From NCBI GenBank assembly GCA_902364065.1, contig CABJCJ010000011.1:1-23797 (forward strand): a DNA stretch of 23,797 nucleotides, read 5' to 3'. Under the pieces are notes generated by a model. The model did not search any database. It had not been told where the DNA came from and worked only from the letters and a program-made list of their open reading frames with translations. Origin of the DNA: Veillonellaceae bacterium SB90 (GTDB lineage Bacteria > Bacillota > Negativicutes > Selenomonadales > Selenomonadaceae). Shown piece by piece: positions 9,014-15,880 of this stretch. Position 1 is the stretch's first letter. Each line of letters starts with the position of its first letter. The position numbers and the translations under genes are program-made.

Positions 9014-9541
9014 TCACTTCCTTTCCGCTTCCTGTACCGGACCGGCGCACGCCGCCGCTGCGCGCTCCGGATGCAGGATCTTTTCGCGCAGCTTCAGCAT
9101 GCCGTCAATCAGTGCCTCGGGGCGCGGCGGGCAGCCCGGGATGTAGACATCGACGGGCAGCACCTGGTCGACGCCTTCGACGACCGAATACGAATCCGCG
9201 AACGGGCCGCCTGCGATCGCGCAGCTTCCCATCGCGATGACATACTTGGGCTCCGGCATCTCCTCGTAGAGGCGTATGAGCGGCGGCGTCATCTTGTACG
9301 TCAGCGTCCCCGCCACGATCAAGAGATCCGCCTGGCGCGGGCACGGGCGGAAGACCTCATAGCCGAAGCGCGCGAGATCGAAGCGCGCCGTCGCCGTACT
9401 CATCATCTCAATCGCGCAGCAGGCAAGGCCCGACGAAAGCGGCCAGAGCGAATTGGCGTGCGCCCAGCGGAAAAGCTCGTCGAGCTTTACGATGGCAACA
9501 TTGTTCCGGAGGGACTCCGGTACGCGGTCCTTTAATTCCAT
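9014..9541 (-). CDS. nuoB: NADH-quinone oxidoreductase subunit B (cluster N2 subunit)
   Basis: This subunit holds [4Fe-4S] cluster N2, the direct electron donor to quinone. In the 175-residue product the four ligands are visible as the tandem pair C41-C42 ([10 protein letters not shown]), C107 ([10 protein letters not shown]) and C137 ([10 protein letters not shown]). The frame extends seven codons further, but ATG 9541 has AAGGGAG at 8 nt and gives the usual short N-terminus. It overlaps the nuoA end by 10 nt. After residue 160 the tail is Ala/Glu rich and poorly conserved in appearance. The assignment is firm. Confidence 0.97.
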   Translation of the reverse strand: MELKDRVPESLRNNVAIVKLDELFRWAHANSLWPLSSGLACCAIEMMSTATARFDLARFGYEVFRPCPRQADLLIVAGTLTYKMTPPLIRLYEEMPEPKYVIAMGSCAIAGGPFADSYSVVEGVDQVLPVDVYIPGCPPRPEALIDGMLKLREKILHPERAAAACAGPVQEAERK

Positions 9542-9885
9542 GAAAGATCTCCCTTCCGCCACGCATAGGCAAGCCCAAGGATCAGGATGAACACGAAGAT
9601 AATCATCTCGACAAAGGCGAACGCGCCGACCGTGTGGAACGCGACCGCCCAGGGATAGAGGAACACCGTCTCGATGTCAAAAAGAATGAAAAGCAGCGCG
9701 TACAGAAAATATCCCGCACGAAAACGGACGTACGGACTCCCGACGGAATCCACGCCACATTCGTACGGGATATACTTCTCAGGCGATGGCTGCTTCGGCT
9801 GCAGCAAAAAAGCCGGCACGAGCGCCATCACGGGGAAGAAAAGCGCCACGACGAGATAGATTCCAAGACCAACAAACTCTCCCAT
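9532..9885 (-). CDS. nuoA: NADH-quinone oxidoreductase subunit A
   Basis: This small three-helix membrane subunit of complex I sits at the quinone-chamber entrance and is the first gene of the nuo operon. It has 117 residues. The conserved loop [20 protein letters not shown], with its cysteine, follows helix 1, and [15 protein letters not shown] forms helix 2 with its conserved acidic residues. GGGAGG lies 7 nt before the ATG and sits within a leader that can form alternative hairpins. The length and motifs are typical and the assignment is firm. Confidence 0.97.
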   Translation of the reverse strand: MGEFVGLGIYLVVALFFPVMALVPAFLLQPKQPSPEKYIPYECGVDSVGSPYVRFRAGYFLYALLFILFDIETVFLYPWAVAFHTVGAFAFVEMIIFVFILILGLAYAWRKGDLSWN

Positions 9886-9886
9886 A

Positions 9887-9924
9887 ACTCTGCCTCCCGC
9901 TCCCTGCCGTCGAAGCGGCAGAGT
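9887..9924 (-). promoter_or_regulatory. nuoA leader with two competing hairpins
   Basis: Just upstream of nuoA, ACTCTGCC (9887-9894) and GGCAGAGT (9917-9924) form a perfect 8-bp inverted repeat. The copy at 9887-9894 immediately follows the nuoA Shine-Dalgarno (GGGAGG) on the mRNA, and its stem would enclose that sequence in the loop. A second, local hairpin, CTGCCG (9904-9909) with CGGCAG (9916-9921), uses bases 9917-9921 as well, so the two structures exclude each other. A role in translation control is an inference. Confidence 0.4.
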
Positions 9925-10006
9925 GATACTGAGGAACGTGCGGATTTTGTCTCATTTCATCGGCACTTCCTCGAAAAACAAATCAAATTCGAATGAATAT
10001 ACTTCT

Positions 10007-10034
10007 ATTATACAAATTAAGCAAATTATTTCAA
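10007..10034 (-). promoter_or_regulatory. Sigma70-type promoter of the nuo operon
   Basis: On the minus strand, TTGAAA (10029-10034) and a perfect TATAAT (10007-10012) are separated by 16 bases, in a strongly AT-rich segment. Transcription would start near 10000, leaving a 5' leader of about 115 nt before nuoA. No other credible promoter for the operon was seen. Confidence 0.75.
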
Positions 10035-10147
10035 TAGACTCCATATATGATTTTTCAACAATACAATAAATATAATATATGTTCATAAAAAAGTATGCTT
10101 TCGGGCACGGCAAGTTGGAGCAGATGACAACGAAACGCGCTTCATTC

Positions 10148-10177
10148 GGATAAACGAGTTTATCCGCAGCCGGCTGC
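10148..10177. repeat. Two adjacent perfect inverted repeats in the nuoA-ompM intergenic region
   Basis: GGATAAAC (10148-10155) pairs with GTTTATCC (10158-10165). Directly next to it, GCAGCCGGCTGC (10166-10177) is a perfect 12-base palindrome. They lie in the 405-nt gene-free stretch 9886-10290. That stretch also holds the nuo promoter and leader (9886-10034), an AT-rich piece (10035-10100), and the ompM terminator. The 10100-10195 piece is less AT-rich than its left flank and carries no gene that I can support. The role of the repeats is unknown. Confidence 0.4.
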
Positions 10178-10199
10178 ACTGCTTCTGCTCTTAACCAAT

Positions 10200-10238
10200 A
10201 AAAAAATAGTCCGCCTTGGCTGCATGCCAAAGCGGACT
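10200..10238 (-). terminator. Rho-independent terminator of the SLH porin gene
   Basis: AGTCCGC (10208-10214) and GCGGACT (10232-10238), extended past one mismatch by TTGGC/GCCAA, form a 12-pair stem with a five-base loop. On the minus strand the stem is followed by A and then seven T residues (A run at 10200-10206 on the plus strand). It lies about 50 nt after the porin stop codon. Confidence 0.85.
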
Positions 10239-10290
10239 GTAATCTGCAAATGAGAGAAAACTGGGGGACTGCCATGTGTGAGAAATACGC

Positions 10291-11544
10291 TTAGAAGAAG
10301 ATACGGACCTCGCCGCGCACAAGATTCTTCGTGATGGCCGTGTCTTCAACATTTTTGCCGTAGTAATAACGCAGATGCGCGCGGATGTTCTTCGCGGGGA
10401 TGTAGAAGCCGCCGACCTCGAACCCCTTGTAATCGCGGAAATGGCCGGTATCGAGGTTGATCTGGGTGAATTCCGGGATATTGGCATATTTCGTGTAGAG
10501 GCTCCAGGTGCCGGGCTGATCGAGTTTCACGCGGCGATACTCCAGAGCGCCGAACCAGCCGGTATCCTTGGTGTGAGCGGCTGTTGTGTCAGAAGCCTTG
10601 AGGTAGTATCCCGTAAGGACCAGATTCTTTGCAATCGTGCTGCGGAAGCCGAGCGTGTAGATATTGGGACTTTCGCTGCCGCGCGTGGCCTTGAACTTAT
10701 CGTCATGCAGCTGATAGAAGGCGCCGTAAAGATTCGTGGCTTTGCTGGCCGGATAGGCGAGTTCGGCTGCTCCGAAATCGAACGATTCGCCGCTGTTGAG
10801 GCTGGGCAGCGAGCTGCAGGATACGCGGGCTGCGGTGAGCGTCGTGCGCAGCTTGTTGCCGAATGTGAATTTGCCGCCGCTGATCGGATTGTGCATCACG
10901 ACGCCGCCGTCCTGACTGAAATTATCGATGCGGCCGAGCTGTGTATGGAATTTGCCGTACGTGCCATCTGCAAACATCGAGGCGAAGTAGAGGTCGTACG
11001 TGTCGTCGGTCTTATCCTTGTTGAGGTCGACGATCGTGTTGGTTTCCGTGACGACCTTCCAGTTCTTGTTGACCTGGGACTGGGAGATGAGGTCGAACCA
11101 GGCGCGATTGACCGTGCTGCGCGTTGACTTGCCCGTGTGCTTGTTCTTGATGTGCTGATTCTGTTCACGCAGATACAGGTAACCGGAGAATTTCGTCGTA
11201 TCGGCATTGCGTTCGAGATTGCCGACGCGTACGCCGAGATTCTTCAATTCATCCTGGTATTCTGCAGCGAGCTTATCGAGCAGATTCTGGTCGGCTGCCG
11301 GTATATTTTCCTTTGCCATCGCGCGGGCAATCATCTGCGCCATCTCGTAGCGGGTCAAGGCTTGATTCCCACGGAAGTTCCCGTCGCCGTAGCCTTCCAG
11401 GATGCCGTCGGCAGCGAGCTGCGTCACGGCGTCATAGGACCAGTGATCCTTTGGGACGTCCTGAAAGGGGTTATTGGCGGCCAGGGCAGGGGAAGCGGCG
11501 GCGCACAGGAGGCCTGCGGCTAAAGCGAATACGGTTTTCTTCAC
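10291..11544 (-). CDS. SLH-domain outer-membrane porin, OmpM/Mep45-like
   Basis: This is a trimeric-porin-type protein that also tethers the outer membrane to the cell wall. From the GTG at 11544 the product has 417 residues. It has a signal peptide (MKKTVFALAAGLLCAAASPALA, cleavage near residue 22), one SLH domain at about 25-80 (FQDVPKDHWSYDAV, then GDGNFRGNQALTRYEMAQM), a short coiled coil at 85-112, and a beta-rich barrel ending in Phe. The GTG is chosen because AAGGAG lies 8-9 nt upstream and the signal peptide starts there; the longer frame has neither. In Negativicutes such proteins bind polyamine-modified peptidoglycan through the SLH domain, which is established for Selenomonas and Veillonella. 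It has its own promoter and terminator. Which solutes pass is unknown. Confidence 0.9.
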   Translation of the reverse strand: MKKTVFALAAGLLCAAASPALAANNPFQDVPKDHWSYDAVTQLAADGILEGYGDGNFRGNQALTRYEMAQMIARAMAKENIPAADQNLLDKLAAEYQDELKNLGVRVGNLERNADTTKFSGYLYLREQNQHIKNKHTGKSTRSTVNRAWFDLISQSQVNKNWKVVTETNTIVDLNKDKTDDTYDLYFASMFADGTYGKFHTQLGRIDNFSQDGGVVMHNPISGGKFTFGNKLRTTLTAARVSCSSLPSLNSGESFDFGAAELAYPASKATNLYGAFYQLHDDKFKATRGSESPNIYTLGFRSTIAKNLVLTGYYLKASDTTAAHTKDTGWFGALEYRRVKLDQPGTWSLYTKYANIPEFTQINLDTGHFRDYKGFEVGGFYIPAKNIRAHLRYYYGKNVEDTAITKNLVRGEVRIFF

Positions 11545-11591
11545 AATAAAGACTCCTTTCCCAAGAAACACAGATAAAGGAAAAGAGTCCG

Positions 11592-11628
11592 TAATAAAGT
11601 CTATATAAAGAACATGTCCATAAATGCA
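11592..11628. promoter_or_regulatory. Composite repeat, copy A, at the ompM transcription start
   Basis: TAATAAAGTC (11592-11601) and TGTCCATAAATGCA (11615-11628) both recur exactly and in the same order at 13306-13339 in the dcuC leader. The spacing is 13 nt here and 10 nt there. Here the block begins at about the ompM start point and runs into the leader, in the opposite orientation relative to its gene compared with dcuC. That favours a DNA operator over an RNA element. It may bind the product of the intervening regulator gene; this is inference. Confidence 0.5.
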
Positions 11629-11633
11629 ATTAC

Positions 11634-11661
11634 AGTATACCATAACGTTCAAATATGTCAA
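11634..11661 (-). promoter_or_regulatory. Sigma70-type promoter of the SLH porin gene
   Basis: On the minus strand a consensus TTGACA (11656-11661) is followed after 16 bases by TATACT (11634-11639). Transcription would start near 11627, giving a leader of about 83 nt. The -35 box begins 2 nt after the T tract of the regulator's terminator. It is a strong match, as expected for an abundant porin. Confidence 0.85.
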
Positions 11662-11663
11662 GT

Positions 11664-11700
11664 AAAAACAGGAGTACATCTGCCGGTGATGTACTCCTGT
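11664..11700 (-). terminator. Rho-independent terminator of the regulator gene
   Basis: ACAGGAGTACATC (11668-11680) and GATGTACTCCTGT (11688-11700) form a perfect 13-bp stem with a seven-base loop. On the minus strand, T residues follow directly (A run 11664-11668). It starts 7 nt after the regulator stop codon. Confidence 0.9.
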
Positions 11701-11706
11701 TCTTTA

Positions 11707-13044
11707 TCAGGGCTGGAATTCCGGGTTCATGCGATATTTCTTTGTTGGACGGCCGCGTGTGCTCAGGGATTCTTCGCCGACGCAGATGACGAGCCCTGCT
11801 GTGAGCAGGTTCTTGATGATGCGGCGGGCATTGCGGTCTGTGACGCCCATCTGCTGGGCAATCTCGCTTGATGTGAAGCCATGACCGATTTTCTTGGCGA
11901 TGGCCGAGATCCGCATGTAATTGCGCGTGCCGACACCGACGGATTCCAGACGGCGCAGGATCTCCGGATTTTCGAGAGAGGCAGTGAATGTCAGGGGGTG
12001 TTCGGTTCCCAGGTTTTCCTGTATATTGCCGTTGATGTCAATCGCGATGACATCCTGGCGCGGGTCCTGCTGGCGTCCATATGACAGGGCGCGCCAGGCG
12101 TTGCGCTGTGCATCGAAGGCCGTATAGCCGAAGCCGATGCCGGCACTGACCTCGATGTTGAGATTGAGGCGGATATCTTCGATGGCTTCCCGTATCTTTC
12201 CTGCATTGCGTTCAATGATGCCGCGGGAAGCGAAAATTTCAAAGCGGCCGTTGTCTTTCTCAGCCAGATAGGAACCGTGAAGATTCTGGCAGAGTTCAAG
12301 GATTTTTTCCTTGAGGTGAAGCAGCTGCATCTGGAATTGCAGGGGGCCGGAGGAGGCGAGCAGCAGTTTTTCCATGTTTACCGTCTCGATGCGTGTCAGT
12401 GCGACCTCACTTTCAATCAGATGCTGATGCATGCGTCTCTCTTTGAGTTTCAGCAGGGCGTTGCGGATGGTGAAGGTGCTGCCATGCATCTGGATGACCG
12501 GGATATGAAGCCGTTCGAGTGCCTGATGGACCTTGGTGGAAGAAGTCAGTACGCGTTCGATTTTTCCGGCCTGCCATAAGGCATGGTGGAATTCCACGAC
12601 GGTGTGGATATTTTGATCGATATGCATGGAATCATAGTAATGAATATGGACCTCATCAAAGGGAATGCTGGCTTCCTGCATGGCCGTGACCCAGTCGCGC
12701 GAAGCGATTTTCGGCAAATCGATGGAGATGCGCAGTACATGCATTTTCGAAAGTGCCAGGCTCTGCAGCAGGTAGCGGAAAATCTCCAATCCGTTCAGGA
12801 TGCAGGAAACAGCGGGCATATTCTTGGGCAGATACGGCTTGGCATGTGCATACGGTGTTTCGCCGGAGAAAATCCAGCCTTCGATTTCGGCACAGCCGTC
12901 CTGGATAATGCCGGGGATTTCGCGCGTATCCTGATAGCAGTATGTCTTGTAGATTGTCGTCTTGGGATTGAAGACGGATGCAGCAACTTCCTGAATCTGC
13001 TTCAGGACATCCGGGGAATTGCTGACAATGCCAAAGGTTTTCAT
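11707..13044 (-). CDS. Transcriptional regulator: PrpR-N-like sensor, degenerate GGDEF-like domain, winged helix
   Basis: This is a cytoplasmic 445-residue protein with no signal peptide or membrane segment. Residues 1-200 look like a two-lobed alpha/beta ligand-sensing domain reminiscent of PrpR N-terminal domains. Residues about 215-330 resemble a degenerate GGDEF/cyclase-like fold (IEVSAGIGFGYTAFDAQRNAWRALSYG) without a GGDEF motif. Residues 375-440 form a winged helix (TSSEIAQQMGVTDRNARRIIKNLLTAGLV, wing RGRPTKKY). GAGGTG lies about 6 nt before the ATG. It is divergent from dcuC and upstream of the porin gene, so control of the dcuC operon is the natural inference. The domain calls are by eye; no named orthologue is recognised. 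It lacks an AAA+ domain, so it is not a sigma54 activator. Confidence 0.75.
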   Translation of the reverse strand: MKTFGIVSNSPDVLKQIQEVAASVFNPKTTIYKTYCYQDTREIPGIIQDGCAEIEGWIFSGETPYAHAKPYLPKNMPAVSCILNGLEIFRYLLQSLALSKMHVLRISIDLPKIASRDWVTAMQEASIPFDEVHIHYYDSMHIDQNIHTVVEFHHALWQAGKIERVLTSSTKVHQALERLHIPVIQMHGSTFTIRNALLKLKERRMHQHLIESEVALTRIETVNMEKLLLASSGPLQFQMQLLHLKEKILELCQNLHGSYLAEKDNGRFEIFASRGIIERNAGKIREAIEDIRLNLNIEVSAGIGFGYTAFDAQRNAWRALSYGRQQDPRQDVIAIDINGNIQENLGTEHPLTFTASLENPEILRRLESVGVGTRNYMRISAIAKKIGHGFTSSEIAQQMGVTDRNARRIIKNLLTAGLVICVGEESLSTRGRPTKKYRMNPEFQP

Positions 13045-13251
13045 GGGGACACCTCAATAACGTCTTTTGGTACAAATGTAAAAGGAACAGAACATGCAAT
13101 TTTTACTATATATTAGATATATCATATTGACGCAGGAGAAACAACAAGGTTGGAGGATTTCTTTCTCTTGTACCATGTATTACAATAAACCATATCTATT
13201 TTTAGCGTAAATATCATTATAATTTCGTATTGTTTTATCTTACGATCGTCA

Positions 13252-13280
13252 TTGACAACAGGAACGTCATTTTATAAAAT
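13252..13280 (+). promoter_or_regulatory. Sigma70-type promoter of the dcuC operon
   Basis: TTGACA (13252-13257) is a consensus -35 box, followed after 17 bases by TAAAAT (13275-13280). Transcription would start near 13287 and give a leader of about 88 nt before dcuC. A second reading of the -10 box (TATAAA, spacer 15) is less likely. Confidence 0.75.
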
Positions 13281-13339
13281 AAAGACTAATAAAGGAATAT
13301 GTCTTTAATAAAGTCCAATAAGGTCTGTCCATAAATGCA
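13281..13339. promoter_or_regulatory. Composite repeat, copy B, in the dcuC leader
   Basis: AAAGAC (13281-13286) and GTCTTT (13301-13306) are perfect inverted arms at the transcription start. They are followed by TAATAAAGTC (13306-13315) and TGTCCATAAATGCA (13326-13339). The last two words match the copy at the ompM promoter exactly. Words of the form GTC(C/T) with AATAAG or AATAAAG recur several times in between. The position just downstream of the promoter fits a repressor site; the binding protein is unproven. Confidence 0.5.
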
Positions 13340-13374
13340 TCGAAACGAACGCTTTGTTTCAGGGAGGACTTTTT

Positions 13375-14640
13375 ATGATTATTGCAGGCATTATCCTGGT
13401 GGTCCTGACCTTCTGGGCCATTGTCAAGAATTATGAGACGCGTGTCGTCCTCATGATGTCCGGACTCATCATGTCGTTCATCGGCGGCAATATGCTGTCG
13501 TCGCTCAATGCGTTTTCCAAGGCTCTGATCAATGAAAGCCTGACGCCAATCATCTGCGTGACCATGGGCTTCAGCATGGTTCTCGATATGACGGGCTGCA
13601 GCAAGCATCTGATCATGGCCATCACGAAACTCCTGCACCGGGTCAAGTTCATCATCATCCCGGCTACCATCGTGCTGGTCTGGCTCATCAACATTTCTCT
13701 CTTGAGTGCTTCGGGCCTGGCGGCAGCTGTCGGCGCCATCCTCATCCCGACGCTCATCAAGCTTGGCGTCAAACCGGCCATGGCGGCCAGCACCGTCCTG
13801 CTCGGCACCTGGGGATCGAGCGTGAGCCCCGGCAATCCCTTTATCGTACAGGTGGCAGATCTCGCGCAGGAAGACCTCATGACCATCATACAGGGTTTTG
13901 CCCCCAAAGCCTTTATCTGTGTCATCGTCAGTGCGCTCGTCCTGTATGGCATCGCGATGATCACCAAGGAAGGCATCATGAAGGAGACACCTGCTGAGGA
14001 GATTGTTGAGGAAGAGCTGGAGAAGACCGAGAAGATCAAACCGCATTACGCCATCGTGCCGCTCGTGCCGATCATCGTCCTCATCCTTGCCAGCCCGGCT
14101 GTGCAGGTACTGCCGGCCATCTCCATCCCGAATGCCATGTTCCTCGGTACGGCGCTCTGCTTCCTGGTTGCGCGCCCCAATGTACGCGATTTTGCCAATT
14201 CGTTCTTTAAAGGGGCGGGCAATGGTTTTGCAAGCATTGTCTGCCTGATTGCGGCGGCGGCCATGTTCATTCAGGGCATGAACGTCATGGGCCTGACGAA
14301 GGCGCTCATTGACGCCATGGCCAGCTCGGCTGCGCTTGCCAAGGCCTCGGCAACCTTCGGCCCCTTCATTCTCGCAGCGCTTTCCGGTTCGGGCAATGCT
14401 GCCGTACTGGCCTTCAACGGCACGGTCACGCCGCATGCCGCGACGTTTGGCCTGCAGATTTCCGATATGGGTGCTGTTGTTCAGGCCGCAGGCAATCTCG
14501 GCCGCTGCATGTCGCCGGTTGCCGGCGTCAGTATCATCTGCGCGAAGATGGCCGGTGTCAATCCGATGGAACTCACCAAGCGCAATGCCATTCCCTGCAT
14601 CGTGGCGGGCATCGTCATGATGGTACTGGTCTTGTTCTGA
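13375..14640 (+). CDS. DcuC-family anaerobic C4-dicarboxylate carrier
   Basis: This is a polytopic inner-membrane carrier of 421 residues with about 12 hydrophobic segments. The best family mark is GSSVSPGNP at residues 147-155 after a helix break, with a matching glycine-rich repeat in the second half (LSGSGNAAVLAFNGTVTPHA), as in the DcuC/ion-transporter group. DcuC proteins exchange or export fumarate, succinate and aspartate in anaerobes. The ATG at 13375 is chosen for GGGAGG about 8 nt upstream; the frame opens 21 nt earlier. It is the first gene of the operon, divergent from the regulator. The substrate is inferred from family and context, and a related mono- or dicarboxylate cannot be excluded. 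Confidence 0.75.
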   Translation: MIIAGIILVVLTFWAIVKNYETRVVLMMSGLIMSFIGGNMLSSLNAFSKALINESLTPIICVTMGFSMVLDMTGCSKHLIMAITKLLHRVKFIIIPATIVLVWLINISLLSASGLAAAVGAILIPTLIKLGVKPAMAASTVLLGTWGSSVSPGNPFIVQVADLAQEDLMTIIQGFAPKAFICVIVSALVLYGIAMITKEGIMKETPAEEIVEEELEKTEKIKPHYAIVPLVPIIVLILASPAVQVLPAISIPNAMFLGTALCFLVARPNVRDFANSFFKGAGNGFASIVCLIAAAAMFIQGMNVMGLTKALIDAMASSAALAKASATFGPFILAALSGSGNAAVLAFNGTVTPHAATFGLQISDMGAVVQAAGNLGRCMSPVAGVSIICAKMAGVNPMELTKRNAIPCIVAGIVMMVLVLF

Positions 14641-14653
14641 GCGGGCAGGAGGA

Positions 14654-15841
14654 ATGATGTTGTCAGCAGAAACAAATCGAAAAAGCTGGCTGCTGCTCGT
14701 CCTGATCTTTGTGGCCTGGGGCTTTGGCTACGTGGACAAGCAGGCCATCAATATAGCCGCCGTGCCTCTGCGCGAGGAACTTTCTCTGAGTACGGGCCAG
14801 ATGGGCGCCGTCATGAGCAGTTTTTTCTTCATGTATTCGCTCATGACGCTGTCGGGCGGTTATCTGGCCAGCCATTTCGGCACGCGCCGGTCCCTTATCG
14901 GCATCGTGCTGCTCTGGGCCATTTTTTCCTGCCTCACGGGCATGGCTGGTTCCTTTCTGATGCTCATCAGCGTGCGCTTTCTGCTCGGCTTCAGCCAGGG
15001 CGGTTTCGGTCCCATCACGTCGGTGGCCATCGCGGAAGTATTCCCGCCGGAAATGCGCGGGCGCGCCAAGACCTTCCAGGTATCGGCAGGCTCCATGGGC
15101 GTGGCCTTCGGCGCTCTGTTCTGTGCCGTATCGACAGCCTGGTTCGGCTGGCGCTTCATGTTTTTCTTCTTCGGCTTCATGGGACTCCTCATCACGGTGC
15201 TCCTGGCAACGTTCTATCATACGAAGCCCGCAGCCGCAGGGGAACAGGGTGTTTCACAGGTGGGGCTCGGCACGATGCTGCGCAATCCGTTCATTTTAAA
15301 ACTGGCGTTTATCCAGTTTGGCCTCGGCGTCTTCATCTGGGGACTCAATGCCTGGCTGCCATCCTACTGGCTTGAAGTCAAGGGACTCGACATGGTCCAT
15401 ATGGGGACGCTCTCGATGGTCCCTTGGCTCGTTTCCTTTGTCCTGATGAATTTCAGCAGTTACCTTTTGGAAACGCGCTTCCAGCACAGCCAGAAGGCCG
15501 TGCTGACGGCGTCGCTGCTTTTAGGTGCCGCCCTCATGTACGCGATGCTGCGGGCTGACAGCGTGGCAGCCGGGTTCTCGCTTCTGACGGTCGTCACGGT
15601 GCTCATGAGCATTGCCTCGGCCACCGTCTACATGATGCCGATGCAGTGGATGTCGGCGCATGAAGTCGGGACGGCGACGGGCGTGATCATCTTTGGCCAG
15701 CAGCTGGCGGGCGTGGTGGCACCCGTGGTCATGGGATATCTGATTTCCCTGTTTGATGGTTCCTATGATGCCGTATTCGGCTTCGTGATCCTCATCATCT
15801 TCCTGGGCGCCGGCACGGCGCTGTCCATAAAAGGAAAATAA
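14654..15841 (+). CDS. MFS transporter, anion:cation symporter-like
   Basis: This is a 12-helix major facilitator of about 395 residues in the inner membrane. The first-half loop GGYLASHFGTRRSLIG is the MFS signature A between helices 2 and 3. The start YVDKQAINIAAVPLREELSLSTGQMG and RFLLGFSQGGFGP resemble the organic-anion (ACS) subgroup that takes up hexuronates, phthalate-like acids and similar anions. AGGAGG lies 1 nt before the first ATG, 4 nt before a second ATG (14657) and 7 nt before a TTG (14660), so the true start may be up to two codons later. It follows dcuC by 13 nt. It may import the substrate of the hydrolases downstream, in place of the AbgT carrier of E. coli; this is inference. 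Confidence 0.8.
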   Translation: MMLSAETNRKSWLLLVLIFVAWGFGYVDKQAINIAAVPLREELSLSTGQMGAVMSSFFFMYSLMTLSGGYLASHFGTRRSLIGIVLLWAIFSCLTGMAGSFLMLISVRFLLGFSQGGFGPITSVAIAEVFPPEMRGRAKTFQVSAGSMGVAFGALFCAVSTAWFGWRFMFFFFGFMGLLITVLLATFYHTKPAAAGEQGVSQVGLGTMLRNPFILKLAFIQFGLGVFIWGLNAWLPSYWLEVKGLDMVHMGTLSMVPWLVSFVLMNFSSYLLETRFQHSQKAVLTASLLLGAALMYAMLRADSVAAGFSLLTVVTVLMSIASATVYMMPMQWMSAHEVGTATGVIIFGQQLAGVVAPVVMGYLISLFDGSYDAVFGFVILIIFLGAGTALSIKGK

Positions 15842-15880
15842 TATCTGCAATTGTTATGATAAGAAAGGCAGGCGTATATC

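Larger units (their letters stand above)
13045..13374. other. Divergent regulator-dcuC intergenic region
   Basis: This 330-nt AT-rich region contains no supportable gene. It holds the dcuC promoter (13252-13280) and the composite repeat with flanking inverted arms (13281-13339). GGTACAA (13069-13075) and TTGTACC (13168-13174) are inverted copies about 100 nt apart. For the regulator, a possible minus-strand promoter is TTGTTT with TATATC 17 bases on, near 13117-13145, but it is weak. The size and motif content fit a regulated divergent promoter. Confidence 0.5.

Noticed and set aside
9950..9975. ATG-AAA-TGA mini-frame with a GAGGAAG ribosome-like site in the nuoA leader
   Set aside because: A two-codon frame is too short to distinguish from chance; it could only be noted as a possible leader element.
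9952..10275. 107-codon minus-strand open frame between nuoA and the porin
   Set aside because: It includes the porin terminator hairpin and the nuo promoter boxes, has no convincing ribosome site, and its second half is translated AT-rich intergenic DNA.
13267..14436. 389-codon minus-strand open frame opposite dcuC
   Set aside because: It is a charged antisense translation with no family resemblance, and it covers the mapped dcuC promoter and leader.
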